Shown here: positions 1 to 7,776 of the stretch, piece after piece
Layout: every line of letters starts with the position of its first letter
How positions within the stretch are numbered: position 1 is the stretch's first letter
Source of the DNA: JBGTCY01 sp041748615
GTDB lineage: Bacteria > Bacteroidota > Bacteroidia > Chitinophagales > CAIOSU01
Reading direction: 5' to 3'
Assembly: GCA_041748615.1 (NCBI GenBank)
Contig: JBGTCY010000015.1
Location: 1-64,000 of the forward strand
Length of the DNA stretch: 64,000 nucleotides
Notes under the pieces: generated by a model
Told to the model about the DNA's origin: nothing
Seen by the model: only the letters and a program-made list of their open reading frames with translations
Database searches by the model: none
Made by a program: the position numbers and the translations under genes

Positions 1-3000
1 TATCTGTAATCCATATTTCACAATAAACTTCTTCTGCCAGATTGTTTAATAAAACTTTAAAGGAATTGTCGGATGGGTTAGGATACACCAATACATCAGG
101 GCCATGGTTTTGCCCTGTATGCGTGCTGTTCTCGTCCATTACCTGGGTATCAGAATAACTGACATTCGTTTTGTAAATATTCATATTTGGGTAAACATGT
201 GGACAATCAATAGGAGTGTCGGCATCTGCCAGTTCAACAGCATACAATCTGGCATTACTTCCTGAATAAAATATTCTTCCGGAATTTGACGCTTCAAACG
301 CCATCGGTCCATGTACATTATGCGCATAATCTAAAGGTGTTTTGTTCCAGTTTTCACGGCTTGAGGTATTGTTTTCATGGTCGTTGAAGTAATACCATCT
401 TTTTCCGTCAGTACCTTTATAGAAAAGTGTTTTCTTGTCATGGCTTAATGTCAACCATGATGCGGCATTGTGGTAATAATTGCACATTGTTTCGTTATTC
501 CTGTTATCGGTGTTACGATTACCCAATTTAACCAAATCTGCCGGATTTATGGTATTGTAATTATAAGTATAGTAATAAATTGCATTGTCATTACCGATAA
601 AATAAACGCGTGAATTGGCATCATCAATAACGATGTTGTCGGTAAGTATTGGTTGGTTTACAACAACGATTTCATGCCAGGTCAGCCACCAGTAAAGTTG
701 CCTTAATCTGTTATTGCTGTCGCGGTAAAATGCAAGGAAACCGCTTGGATGCATAACTATCGCTCCGGCTATTGCATTGTTGGTTGTGAGCTGATATAGC
801 TTTCCGTTGTTGGCATAGGGAAGCCAGTGCCATAAATTATTATCGGTTCCCTTGTAAAATACTGCACCCGTCAGCGCCATCGCAGCAATATGCCCTGCGC
901 AATTATTGATGGGCTTGAGCGGGTTATGGTCAATGTAAGCTTGATAACTACCCCAGGTGTTTCCGGTTTCTTTAAAATACATCAACTCATTATTTACACC
1001 TTGATAATACACCAGACTTTCATTAACGGGAGTGAGGTAATCCTTCACAGGGGGGAATTGTATTAAATTCCCCCACAAGTTAATATTTAAGCCGGTCAGG
1101 CGTTTTTCAAACCAATTGCCTGAACTGTTTGAGTATGCGACATAAGCAGTACCCAACCCACTAAAAACATTGCCCCTCTTATAAAATACTTTTACATCAT
1201 TTTCCGTGTTCACCGCACTGATTCTGCTTGAAGCTATTGGCACAGTTTGATTAAATGGGGCATTATTAATAAAAATCTTTTTATTATTGAAAGGCGGTGA
1301 AATAATAACCGATTTTGGGACGCTTTCATAAGTTTTAGCAGAACCGCTTTGCAAGTTTTGCAGGCACTGAGGCGGATTTGACGTATTATCTGAAGCGGGA
1401 CGATAATACCTCACATAATCAATTTGAAAATCATGAACAGTTCCATTTGGTTCTTCAAAACCGTCATAGGGATTGAACATTGCCAAGTTGATTATTAGGC
1501 GAACAGGGGAGGTGAGATTGGCAGGAAACGGATTGGATATGTCCCTGTCTGTTGACCAGGTTTCTTTTCCATCCACAAAAAAAATAATTTTAGTTTCAGA
1601 TAACATCACTGAAAAAGTGTGCCAATCTTGTGAAAAATCGCACGGTGTTTGCTTGAAAAAAATTCCTTCACATTTAGGAGCACCGCTTACTGTCCAATCT
1701 ATGGGACCGGAATGCGTATTCCGTGTATTGCCCGAAACCCAGATATCATGCTCGAAAATATCAATTTCGGTAAAAAGGCTCAATAACCAGAATGCCGGAA
1801 AAGCGCCCAACCCTGCTGGTGTTTTACACCTGATTTCAAACAAGCCGGGCGTAGTTACAGGATATGTGTTTCTGCTAAACAACATTCCTGCTTTGTAATC
1901 AAATGTGCGATTACAATTCGGCTTTGTGAATGGAGGAGATATTCTTGTTGCAGTTAAGTGTGCTACACCATTTAAGAAATACACTTCTCCGCCCGAACCG
2001 TTATCGTCATTACCGCTATTGTAATATTGCAATTCCTTTGCGCCATGCTCATGATTACAGCAGATTGATCCGTCAGATGTACAATTGTTTCCTACATTAC
2101 AATTACTAGAGCAATAATTTAATGCCCATTTTTGAATAAAATCTTGTTCATTTGTATTTAAATAGTTGAATTCATCTCTTAAAACCGTATCCAGAATCCA
2201 CTTACTTTTATCCAATAAACCCGCACTTAATGCAGCCCATTGCACTTTGAGTCGTGCTGTCCCTGTTTTGCTTACTTTTTGTGTTTCATTATTGCGGCTT
2301 CTCAGGTAAATAAGCGTATCTGTACCTGCGGGTAAAGTAATATTAATCGTAGCCGGGGAAGTGAGTATCTCTGAATTTTCAAATTCAAAATTGGTTGCCC
2401 ATTCTATTTGGTTGCCTCCACTGCCCGCCAAAATGCTATCTAATACAAGATTAACTTCATGTAATGTATCCGTGATTACATGCTTCTCTTCCGGATAAAT
2501 CGGTATAGCTATATCTGTAACAGTTACAGATAAATTATTATGTTCAATACCGCATCCCGGCAGTCCTGTCGCAGTTGCTTTTACAACAAAGTTGTCGGTT
2601 ATGCCGGTAACACATCCAGTTATAGAATCAATAGTAGCGTCACTGCTGATACTATACCGCAATTTTGCAGCATTCTTTGCAGCGGCAAAATAACAAACGC
2701 TGTCATTGATGTAAACAAATGTATCACCCTCCAGGAAAAGCGGAGTTTCCACAAGCCCGGCTGCAAGGATGATAAAGGTAGAATCAAGTACAAGCGTATC
2801 ACCGGTAAGCGTATCCGTCATAAGCACATTGAATACAGTTGACGTATCAATATCGCCAGTATTCAGGCTCAACATATTGTCATTGCCCATAGCGCTGTCC
2901 ACTGTCGTTGTGTGTATTCTGAGCTTGTAAAGCTTTCCGGACTGGCTATTCGGAATATCAACTGTAGAAGAGGAACCCGAACAGACCGTCATAAATGTAT

Positions 3001-4258
3001 CTGTTGGCGGTTCCTTCGGAGACATGGTATCCACGATAGCGAGCGTTGTAATTGATTTGGTAAAACAGCCGCTCACGCTGTCCCGCGCTCGCACCCACAA
3101 CAGCGTGTCGCTCATCGGTTCGAGGGTAACTTCAATATCATGCGGTGAAGTTGCAATTTGCGAATTGCTGAAATTGCTGTCAAATGCCCATTCTATCTGG
3201 TTGCCCCAATATTTCGCGTCAACAGGAAAGGTGAAAGTATAGGCAGTGTCGCTGATTGCCAACTGCGGGGCGGGCGAAACAGGCTTGTCATAGTGACTCA
3301 TCGTGCCTACAACTTCCCAGTCAACCGGTTCGTGCAGAATAAATACCGAATAATTATCTATTGAATCAGACTGAAATATTTTTTCGGAGGCGTTCACCAT
3401 TCCGCTGATTTTAGTCCAGTCTTTCCAGCAATTATCTATCAAACCGGATAATATAAGACTATCTCCAGTAATTGAATTATCGCCCAACAGTTCACTTTCA
3501 CTGAATCTTATAGACACTTTCGACACAGGTTTTTCCGAATAGTCTTTTGCATTAAGAAGCCAGTATCGGTCAGCGATTTTCAGGGCGTGGGTATCTATCC
3601 CTGCCGAAGCAAAACGCAGCGACCTTATTTCATGTGGCTGAGGCGAGTTGTCGGAATTTGTAAGGTAAGTACTGAATTCAAAATATCCATTTCCTGCGCC
3701 TGCCTCTAATATATCCAACTCGATGCCTGTGTTTTCAAGCGAATCATTGACAAAAGGCACAACATATTTTTTTCCGCTCGCTTCACCGATTTTCCATATC
3801 AATTTTCCCCACAATGAATTCTCGGCAATCAGGTAACCATTGACCCGCTGTAAAGCAGCACTGTCAGAATTATTCAGAACAATTGAGTTTTGATTAAGGA
3901 AGAATTTACCCTTTTCCAAAACAAGCGTACTGTCAATCACTACTTCAGAATGGTCGCCTTTCATTTCGAATGTACCCGAATTTTGAATTTCTTTTGCTTT
4001 CACGGTTCCGTAATTGTGAAGCGTTGCGCTGCTATCTAGGCGGATCGTTCCGGGAACTTTTATAGCGGTTTTATTGCCGATGTAAATTCCACCGCCACTC
4101 ATGTTGATGTGTTGTGAAAATAAAGGAATCGTATAAAAAATAAATACCATGATAAGCACTATGCGATATGATTTCTCGACAAAGCGCTTTTTATTACTTA
4201 TAATATTTTTGTACGTTATTACATTCGTACAAGAGTGGCGGGAATAAATGGCTTTCAT
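1..4258 (-). CDS. Secreted GH16 glycoside hydrolase with propeller-like repeats and T9SS tail (partial, C-terminus off window)
   Basis: The reading frame runs unbroken from the ATG at 4258 to the window edge, about 1419 residues. A hydrophobic segment (about residues 33-48, ending PLFSQ) looks like a signal peptide; an internal Met near residue 36 could be the true start. Residues 50-680 are low-similarity, Ser/Asp-rich and immunoglobulin-like. Residues about 690-955 form a GH16 domain with the catalytic signature EIDIFE at 831-836, E831 being the expected nucleophile and E836 the acid/base. Residues about 985-1340 carry repeated blades of the type VFYKGTDNNLWHW, like a lectin-type beta-propeller. 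The final visible stretch (VYPNPSDNSFKV) starts a T9SS type A sorting domain. Family knowledge: GH16 enzymes cleave beta-1,3/1,4 glucans or galactans; the substrate cannot be read here. Likely secreted or surface attached. Confidence 0.85.
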   Translation of the reverse strand, partial: MKAIYSRHSCTNVITYKNIISNKKRFVEKSYRIVLIMVFIFYTIPLFSQHINMSGGGIYIGNKTAIKVPGTIRLDSSATLHNYGTVKAKEIQNSGTFEMKGDHSEVVIDSTLVLEKGKFFLNQNSIVLNNSDSAALQRVNGYLIAENSLWGKLIWKIGEASGKKYVVPFVNDSLENTGIELDILEAGAGNGYFEFSTYLTNSDNSPQPHEIRSLRFASAGIDTHALKIADRYWLLNAKDYSEKPVSKVSIRFSESELLGDNSITGDSLILSGLIDNCWKDWTKISGMVNASEKIFQSDSIDNYSVFILHEPVDWEVVGTMSHYDKPVSPAPQLAISDTAYTFTFPVDAKYWGNQIEWAFDSNFSNSQIATSPHDIEVTLEPMSDTLLWVRARDSVSGCFTKSITTLAIVDTMSPKEPPTDTFMTVCSGSSSTVDIPNSQSGKLYKLRIHTTTVDSAMGNDNMLSLNTGDIDTSTVFNVLMTDTLTGDTLVLDSTFIILAAGLVETPLFLEGDTFVYINDSVCYFAAAKNAAKLRYSISSDATIDSITGCVTGITDNFVVKATATGLPGCGIEHNNLSVTVTDIAIPIYPEEKHVITDTLHEVNLVLDSILAGSGGNQIEWATNFEFENSEILTSPATINITLPAGTDTLIYLRSRNNETQKVSKTGTARLKVQWAALSAGLLDKSKWILDTVLRDEFNYLNTNEQDFIQKWALNYCSSNCNVGNNCTSDGSICCNHEHGAKELQYYNSGNDDNGSGGEVYFLNGVAHLTATRISPPFTKPNCNRTFDYKAGMLFSRNTYPVTTPGLFEIRCKTPAGLGAFPAFWLLSLFTEIDIFEHDIWVSGNTRNTHSGPIDWTVSGAPKCEGIFFKQTPCDFSQDWHTFSVMLSETKIIFFVDGKETWSTDRDISNPFPANLTSPVRLIINLAMFNPYDGFEEPNGTVHDFQIDYVRYYRPASDNTSNPPQCLQNLQSGSAKTYESVPKSVIISPPFNNKKIFINNAPFNQTVPIASSRISAVNTENDVKVFYKRGNVFSGLGTAYVAYSNSSGNWFEKRLTGLNINLWGNLIQFPPVKDYLTPVNESLVYYQGVNNELMYFKETGNTWGSYQAYIDHNPLKPINNCAGHIAAMALTGAVFYKGTDNNLWHWLPYANNGKLYQLTTNNAIAGAIVMHPSGFLAFYRDSNNRLRQLYWWLTWHEIVVVNQPILTDNIVIDDANSRVYFIGNDNAIYYYTYNYNTINPADLVKLGNRNTDNRNNETMCNYYHNAASWLTLSHDKKTLFYKGTDGKRWYYFNDHENNTSSRENWNKTPLDYAHNVHGPMAFEASNSGRIFYSGSNARLYAVELADADTPIDCPHVYPNMNIYKTNVSYSDTQVMDENSTHTGQNHGPDVLVYPNPSDNSFKVLLNNLAEEVYCEIWITD

Positions 4259-4307
4259 GATTAAAGGACTTTTAAGTTTACCAATCCCTCTTCAGCCGTT
4301 ACAATTC

Positions 4308-4329
4308 TGCTAATGTAATGAAATTAGCA
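4308..4329. promoter_or_regulatory. Inverted repeat upstream of the GH16 gene
   Basis: TGCTAAT (4308-4314) and ATTAGCA (4323-4329) are perfect 7-bp arms around an 8-nt spacer, 50-71 nt upstream of the GH16 start. It could be a regulator site. No clear -7 box accompanies it, so this is weak. Nothing else is recognisable in the 4259-4437 gap. Confidence 0.3.
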
Positions 4330-4437
4330 ACATTTTCTGCCCAATGCTGGATAATAAATAGCCAACTAAGTAGATTTGCGCAATCTTCAAACAATTTTAC
4401 ACATGATGTTTTCCGATAATTTAGTTCACATAAACCA

Positions 4438-5733
4438 TCACGCCCTTGACGGCATTGCCAATAATTTTTTATAATAAATCATCATCAAGACCGCTCCGCT
4501 GAGAGCAAACAATGCCAGGATTCCGAAGCTGTAAATCACGTTGTCATCCGTTACAAAAAAAGTTCTTGATAAAGTAAAGAGCAAAATCAACCGGAGCGTA
4601 ACACTAATCGTCATGAACACTCCACCGGTGCGTCCGATGATGCTGTTGGGGATATGGTGAAAAAGATAAGTCATCCGCATCACCCGCGTTCCCGCGTTGC
4701 AAAAACCCTGAATCAGTCCAATCAGATAAAATACCGCTAAGCTGATGTTCAGCATACAGATAAAATAAATCACCATCACGCTCAGTGACATGATGATGAT
4801 AGCGAGCACCGTGTTGATGTTTCTGAACACTTGCCGGACCGCCAGTCCTGCCATCATGCTGCCCAGCGCGAAATACATCTCATAAGAGGCATACACATCC
4901 GCGCCTTTCCCCAGGTGATTGTTAATGTAAATCGGAGCTAAATAAAAACCGATGACCAAAATTGTGACAAACACGAAAAAAGACGCGGTACCGAAAAGAA
5001 ACATCAAAGGATGTTGCAGCAGGTAGTCATAGCCCGCTTTAAAGCGTTGAAAAATCGTTCCGCTTTCGCCTGCCCGTTCTTCGATGGGAGTGTATCTGAT
5101 TCTCCAGGTCAGTAGCAGCGCCAGGAAATAAGTGACGGCATTGAGCATGAAAATTTCATGCAACTCCCACGGGCGAAGGTCGAATCCGACATTCACCGGA
5201 AAACCGAATAAACTGATTACACCTCCAACACTGCCTTTGTATAAAATCGCGCCAACCGCCATCGAGATGGCGGTGGTCATTTGTCCCTGAATTTCAATCC
5301 ATGAAATGATTTTGCCGTAATCTTTCGGCTCCGTGATTTCCTGCGCGAAAGCGAAAAGATTCGGGTAATGAATATTGTAAACAAAAAAGGTAGCTCCGAA
5401 AATTATGCTCACCGGCAACGCGGAAAGCTGCTCGGTGAAATAGCCCGAAAGCGCTACGCTGAGCAACACCAACCCCGCGCAGGCGGAAGTGAGCATGAAC
5501 ACATGCTTGCGGTTATGCCGGTCAATCAGCGTTCCGGCATACAATCCCCAAAACAATGAAATCATTGTCACGATAATATTCACATTACCGAAAGCGGAGG
5601 GCAGGTTCAGCACATTGGAAAAATGCCACGGGATGGCAATCATCGTGATGCCCTGCGCGAAACCCGAAACGGAATTCGCGGCAAACAACAAGTAAATCGC
5701 GCGTTGATTTTTCACATTCAGAAAAGAATGCAA
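4438..5733 (-). CDS. MFS transporter
   Basis: A 431-residue protein with about twelve hydrophobic helices, the usual size and shape of a major facilitator. The loop after helix 2 reads GTLIDRHNRKHV (residues 67-78), matching the MFS motif A pattern G-x-x-x-D-R-x-x-R. The pattern of helices resembles the MFS_3/enterobactin-exporter-like drug-efflux group, but the substrate cannot be inferred. It reads in the same direction as the GH16 gene with a 179-nt gap, so co-transcription is doubtful. Start chosen at the only ATG preceding helix 1 (MHSFLNVKNQR). Confidence 0.85.
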   Translation of the reverse strand: MHSFLNVKNQRAIYLLFAANSVSGFAQGITMIAIPWHFSNVLNLPSAFGNVNIIVTMISLFWGLYAGTLIDRHNRKHVFMLTSACAGLVLLSVALSGYFTEQLSALPVSIIFGATFFVYNIHYPNLFAFAQEITEPKDYGKIISWIEIQGQMTTAISMAVGAILYKGSVGGVISLFGFPVNVGFDLRPWELHEIFMLNAVTYFLALLLTWRIRYTPIEERAGESGTIFQRFKAGYDYLLQHPLMFLFGTASFFVFVTILVIGFYLAPIYINNHLGKGADVYASYEMYFALGSMMAGLAVRQVFRNINTVLAIIIMSLSVMVIYFICMLNISLAVFYLIGLIQGFCNAGTRVMRMTYLFHHIPNSIIGRTGGVFMTISVTLRLILLFTLSRTFFVTDDNVIYSFGILALFALSGAVLMMIYYKKLLAMPSRA

Positions 5734-5845
5734 ACTTCACTTGTTTGTGTGTGATTTTTTTAGGGCTGTTTTTAAAAATTACCTTTTGCTCTTTCTCTTC
5801 AAGACCTTATCTATACACACATCTTTTGGAAATAGTATAACCTTT

Positions 5846-6000
5846 TTTCTTTCCGAAGCAAGCCTCATCCCGCCCTTCTCCAAAGGAGAAGGAGTCCGAA
5901 CTGTCTTCATTTTCCCGGCAGAAAAAAAGGCTGTTTTTCCTGTTAAGTGGTAATTAGCTCGGACTCCCCTCTCTTTTGGAGAGGGGGCGGGGGTGAGGCT
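5846..6000. repeat. Dispersed two-hairpin element, copy A
   Basis: This ~155-nt block fills much of the 376-nt gene-free gap 5734-6109. It has a hairpin at 5874-5892 (CCTTCTCC/GGAGAAGG) and a second at 5966-5986 (CCCCTCTC/GAGAGGGG), joined by an A/T-rich middle containing a GGCTGTTTTT run. GAGTCCGA (5892-5899) can also pair with TCGGACTC (5959-5966). The reverse complement of 13048-13204 aligns with it end to end, including the flank TTTCTTTCCG. Short open frames across it are not credible genes. The rest of the gap shows only A/T-rich sequence. Confidence 0.85.
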
Positions 6001-6109
6001 AAGACGGGGGTGAGGCAATCAAAAAAAAATTTTTCAATCGCCCTAAAAACAAATCCCAGCATTTTTTTAGCTTGCAGGAAAAAGCCGCGTTTGTGCGCGA
6101 ATCATTTTT

Positions 6110-6583
6110 ATGCCGGTTAAATCATCTAATCAGGAACAGATTGTTTCAAAAGTCGAACGCTTTTGCGCTTACAGCGAGCGGTGTGTGCAGGATGTAAAAT
6201 TCAAACTCCGGCAATTGAAGGTCAGCGAAAACGAACAACAGAAAATCATCGGGAAACTGATAGAAAACGGATTTATCAATGAGGCTCGCTACGCCAAAGC
6301 ATTTGCGAATGACCGGTTCAAAATCAATGGTTGGGGGAAAATCAAAATCTCTTTCGCGTTAAGAGAAAAGCATCTTCCCGAACAAATGATTGAAGCCGGA
6401 TTAAAAAATATTCAACAGGAAGCGTATGAACAAAAACTCTATGAACTGATGAAAACCAAAATGCAATCTTTACTTGGAATTGAAAACGAATTCGTGAGAA
6501 AAAACAAGGTTGCCGGCTTTCTGATTGGCAGAGGGTTTGAACCGGATTTGGTGTGGAAAGCGCTTGAAAAAAAACGGGGCTGA
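6110..6583 (+). CDS. recX: RecX-family regulatory protein
   Basis: 157 residues, typical RecX length. The three-helix repeat pattern is visible: FCAYSERCVQDVKFKL (about 18-33), LIENGFINEARYAKAFANDRF (about 50-70) and the later KNKVAGFLIGRGFEPDLVWKAL. Family knowledge: RecX binds RecA filaments and limits recombinase activity in the cytoplasm. recA itself lies 5.3 kb downstream on the same strand but is not adjacent. The start ATG at 6110 precedes the first conserved helix by about 16 residues. The stop codon sits inside a hairpin (6572-6606). Confidence 0.85.
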   Translation: MPVKSSNQEQIVSKVERFCAYSERCVQDVKFKLRQLKVSENEQQKIIGKLIENGFINEARYAKAFANDRFKINGWGKIKISFALREKHLPEQMIEAGLKNIQQEAYEQKLYELMKTKMQSLLGIENEFVRKNKVAGFLIGRGFEPDLVWKALEKKRG

Positions 6584-6606
6584 AATCAAAAATTTCAACC
6601 CCGTTT
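6572..6606. terminator. Bidirectional intrinsic terminator between recX and the barrel gene
   Basis: A 15-bp hairpin, arms 6572-6586 and 6592-6606 with a five-base loop, overlaps the recX stop. Read leftward it is followed by eight T (complement of 6567-6574), so it best terminates the convergent barrel transcript; rightward the T-run is weak. Confidence 0.7.
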
Positions 6607-6655
6607 CGTTCGAAGAATTTTTTTATTCAAATTTCAAGAATAACCTCCCCCCGAT

Positions 6656-6697
6656 GTCTAAAATCTAAAGTCTAATATCTGATTACTGATATTTAAA
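6656..6697. repeat. Heptad array (RTCTAAA type)
   Basis: Six consecutive 7-nt units: GTCTAAA, ATCTAAA, GTCTAAT, ATCTGAT, TACTGAT, ATTTAAA. It lies between convergent recX and the barrel gene. The first four units nearly repeat the array at 31354. Confidence 0.75.
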
Positions 6698-6724
6698 GAT
6701 TGAGATGTTTTCTTAGAATATTCC

Positions 6725-7465
6725 TTACTTCGTTCTCAAGATATATTTAAACCCGATTTCAAGCGCGCCTGTAGCATTGAAAGTGGAAGGTCTTTCCCTG
6801 AAATCCAATTTCGGGTCAGTTGGATAATAATAATAGTAAGATGCCGCATCAGCCGCAGTAGCCGCTGTGGCGTTAGCCGGAAATTCAGGTTTCTTTTCCG
6901 CGTCCGTGAAGGCGAAATCAAAACGCATCCCTAAGCTCAGTTGTAAAAAGTCGGTTAGATTAAACCCGATTCCGAATCCGAGCACCCAGCCGATGTTCAC
7001 GGCTTTGTATTCATCTTTCACATCCAATGTCGGAATAAGGGCGTCAAAATCATTTCTCACTTCCGCTTTGGTTAAAAAACCGAACTGCGGACCAAACTGC
7101 CCGACAAACATCACCGGCACATCAGCTGATGTGTTAAAGGTGAGCAATAACGGAAGTTTTACATAGCGCATTTTTAAGTAAAACGGTTCATCGTCACAGG
7201 TTCTGCAAACGGAAAACTTTTGCCCTTGCGTGGAAATCAGCACATCAATGGCAATGCCTACTGTTTCTTTAAAATGATAATCTATTGAAGGACCATAAGC
7301 GTGACCCCATGTTTTAATAAAGCGGTAATTGGCATTATCTGAATTGTGGCTGTTGAACATCCAGGTTGTTTGCGGCATACCCTTGAAACCGAAATGCACG
7401 CCTTTTTGCGCAAATCCCGTTAAAGCAAACAGCACAATGATGATTGGGAAAAAAATTTTTTTCAT
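6725..7465 (-). CDS. Outer-membrane beta-barrel protein (PorT-like fold)
   Basis: 246 residues beginning with a clear signal peptide (MKKIFFPIIIVLFALTGFAQ). The remainder alternates amphipathic strands with aromatic ends (for example FGIGFNLTDFLQLSLGMRFDFAF) and ends with the strand IGFKYILRTK, matching Bacteroidota small outer-membrane barrels of the OMP_b-brl_2 type. Two cysteines (CRTC, about 88-91) sit in a probable outer loop. Exact function unknown. Its upstream DNA contains a perfect -7 box and an FNR-like palindrome, suggesting control by a Crp/Fnr-family regulator. Confidence 0.75.
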   Translation of the reverse strand: MKKIFFPIIIVLFALTGFAQKGVHFGFKGMPQTTWMFNSHNSDNANYRFIKTWGHAYGPSIDYHFKETVGIAIDVLISTQGQKFSVCRTCDDEPFYLKMRYVKLPLLLTFNTSADVPVMFVGQFGPQFGFLTKAEVRNDFDALIPTLDVKDEYKAVNIGWVLGFGIGFNLTDFLQLSLGMRFDFAFTDAEKKPEFPANATAATAADAASYYYYYPTDPKLDFRERPSTFNATGALEIGFKYILRTK

Positions 7466-7484
7466 AAAAAGTTTTTTGTGAGGG

Positions 7485-7492
7485 CAAATATA
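7485..7492 (-). promoter_or_regulatory. -7 box of the barrel gene
   Basis: On the minus strand the sequence is TATATTTG, a perfect match to the Bacteroidota TAnnTTTG element, 19 nt before the ATG at 7465. No good TTG -33 is seen, which fits an activator-dependent promoter. Confidence 0.6.
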
Positions 7493-7514
7493 AAAATAAA
7501 AAGCACGGTAGCGG

Positions 7515-7530
7515 TTTGATTTATATCAAA
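7515..7530. promoter_or_regulatory. FNR-like palindrome
   Basis: TTTGAT-TTAT-ATCAAA contains an exact TTGATnnnnATCAA, the classic FNR half-site arrangement. Its centre (7522.5) is about 34 nt upstream of the -7 box centre, near the -41.5 position used for class II activation. It is enclosed by a longer imperfect inverted repeat (7504-7536, CACGGT/ACCGTG ends). Confidence 0.55.
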
Positions 7531-7644
7531 ACCGTGAAACCCGCCCATCTCTCTGACTTTGGCTAACTTTCCTTTTGAAAAGTGTTAAGAGAAGAAATGT
7601 GATTTGATGCTTGATTTTGAGGTGTGCCGGTGCGAATTGATTTT

Positions 7645-7691
7645 AACCGGGAGTACGTTTCATCCCTTCGGAATTTCGACAATTCCCGGTT
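7645..7691. other. Long-loop inverted repeat before the DUF4175 gene
   Basis: AACCGGGA (7645-7652) pairs with TCCCGGTT (7684-7691) across a 31-nt loop. The whole gap 7466-7776 (311 nt) holds this, the FNR-like site and the barrel promoter. No RNA gene is recognised; the DUF4175 promoter is not evident. Confidence 0.3.
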
Positions 7692-7776
7692 TAACAATCA
7701 TTTGAAAATCGAATCGTTAAAGGTGGGGCTTTTTCTTTTATGAACTTTTTGCTCATTTGAATCTTTATCTCCGTAC

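Noticed and set aside
1473..3364. Plus-strand open frames of 60-140 residues over 1473-3364
   Set aside because: They are antisense shadows of the continuous GH16 frame on the minus strand, which carries clear domains.
5741..6018. Open frames of 70-79 residues on both strands before recX
   Set aside because: They lie largely within the dispersed hairpin element and have no protein-like features.
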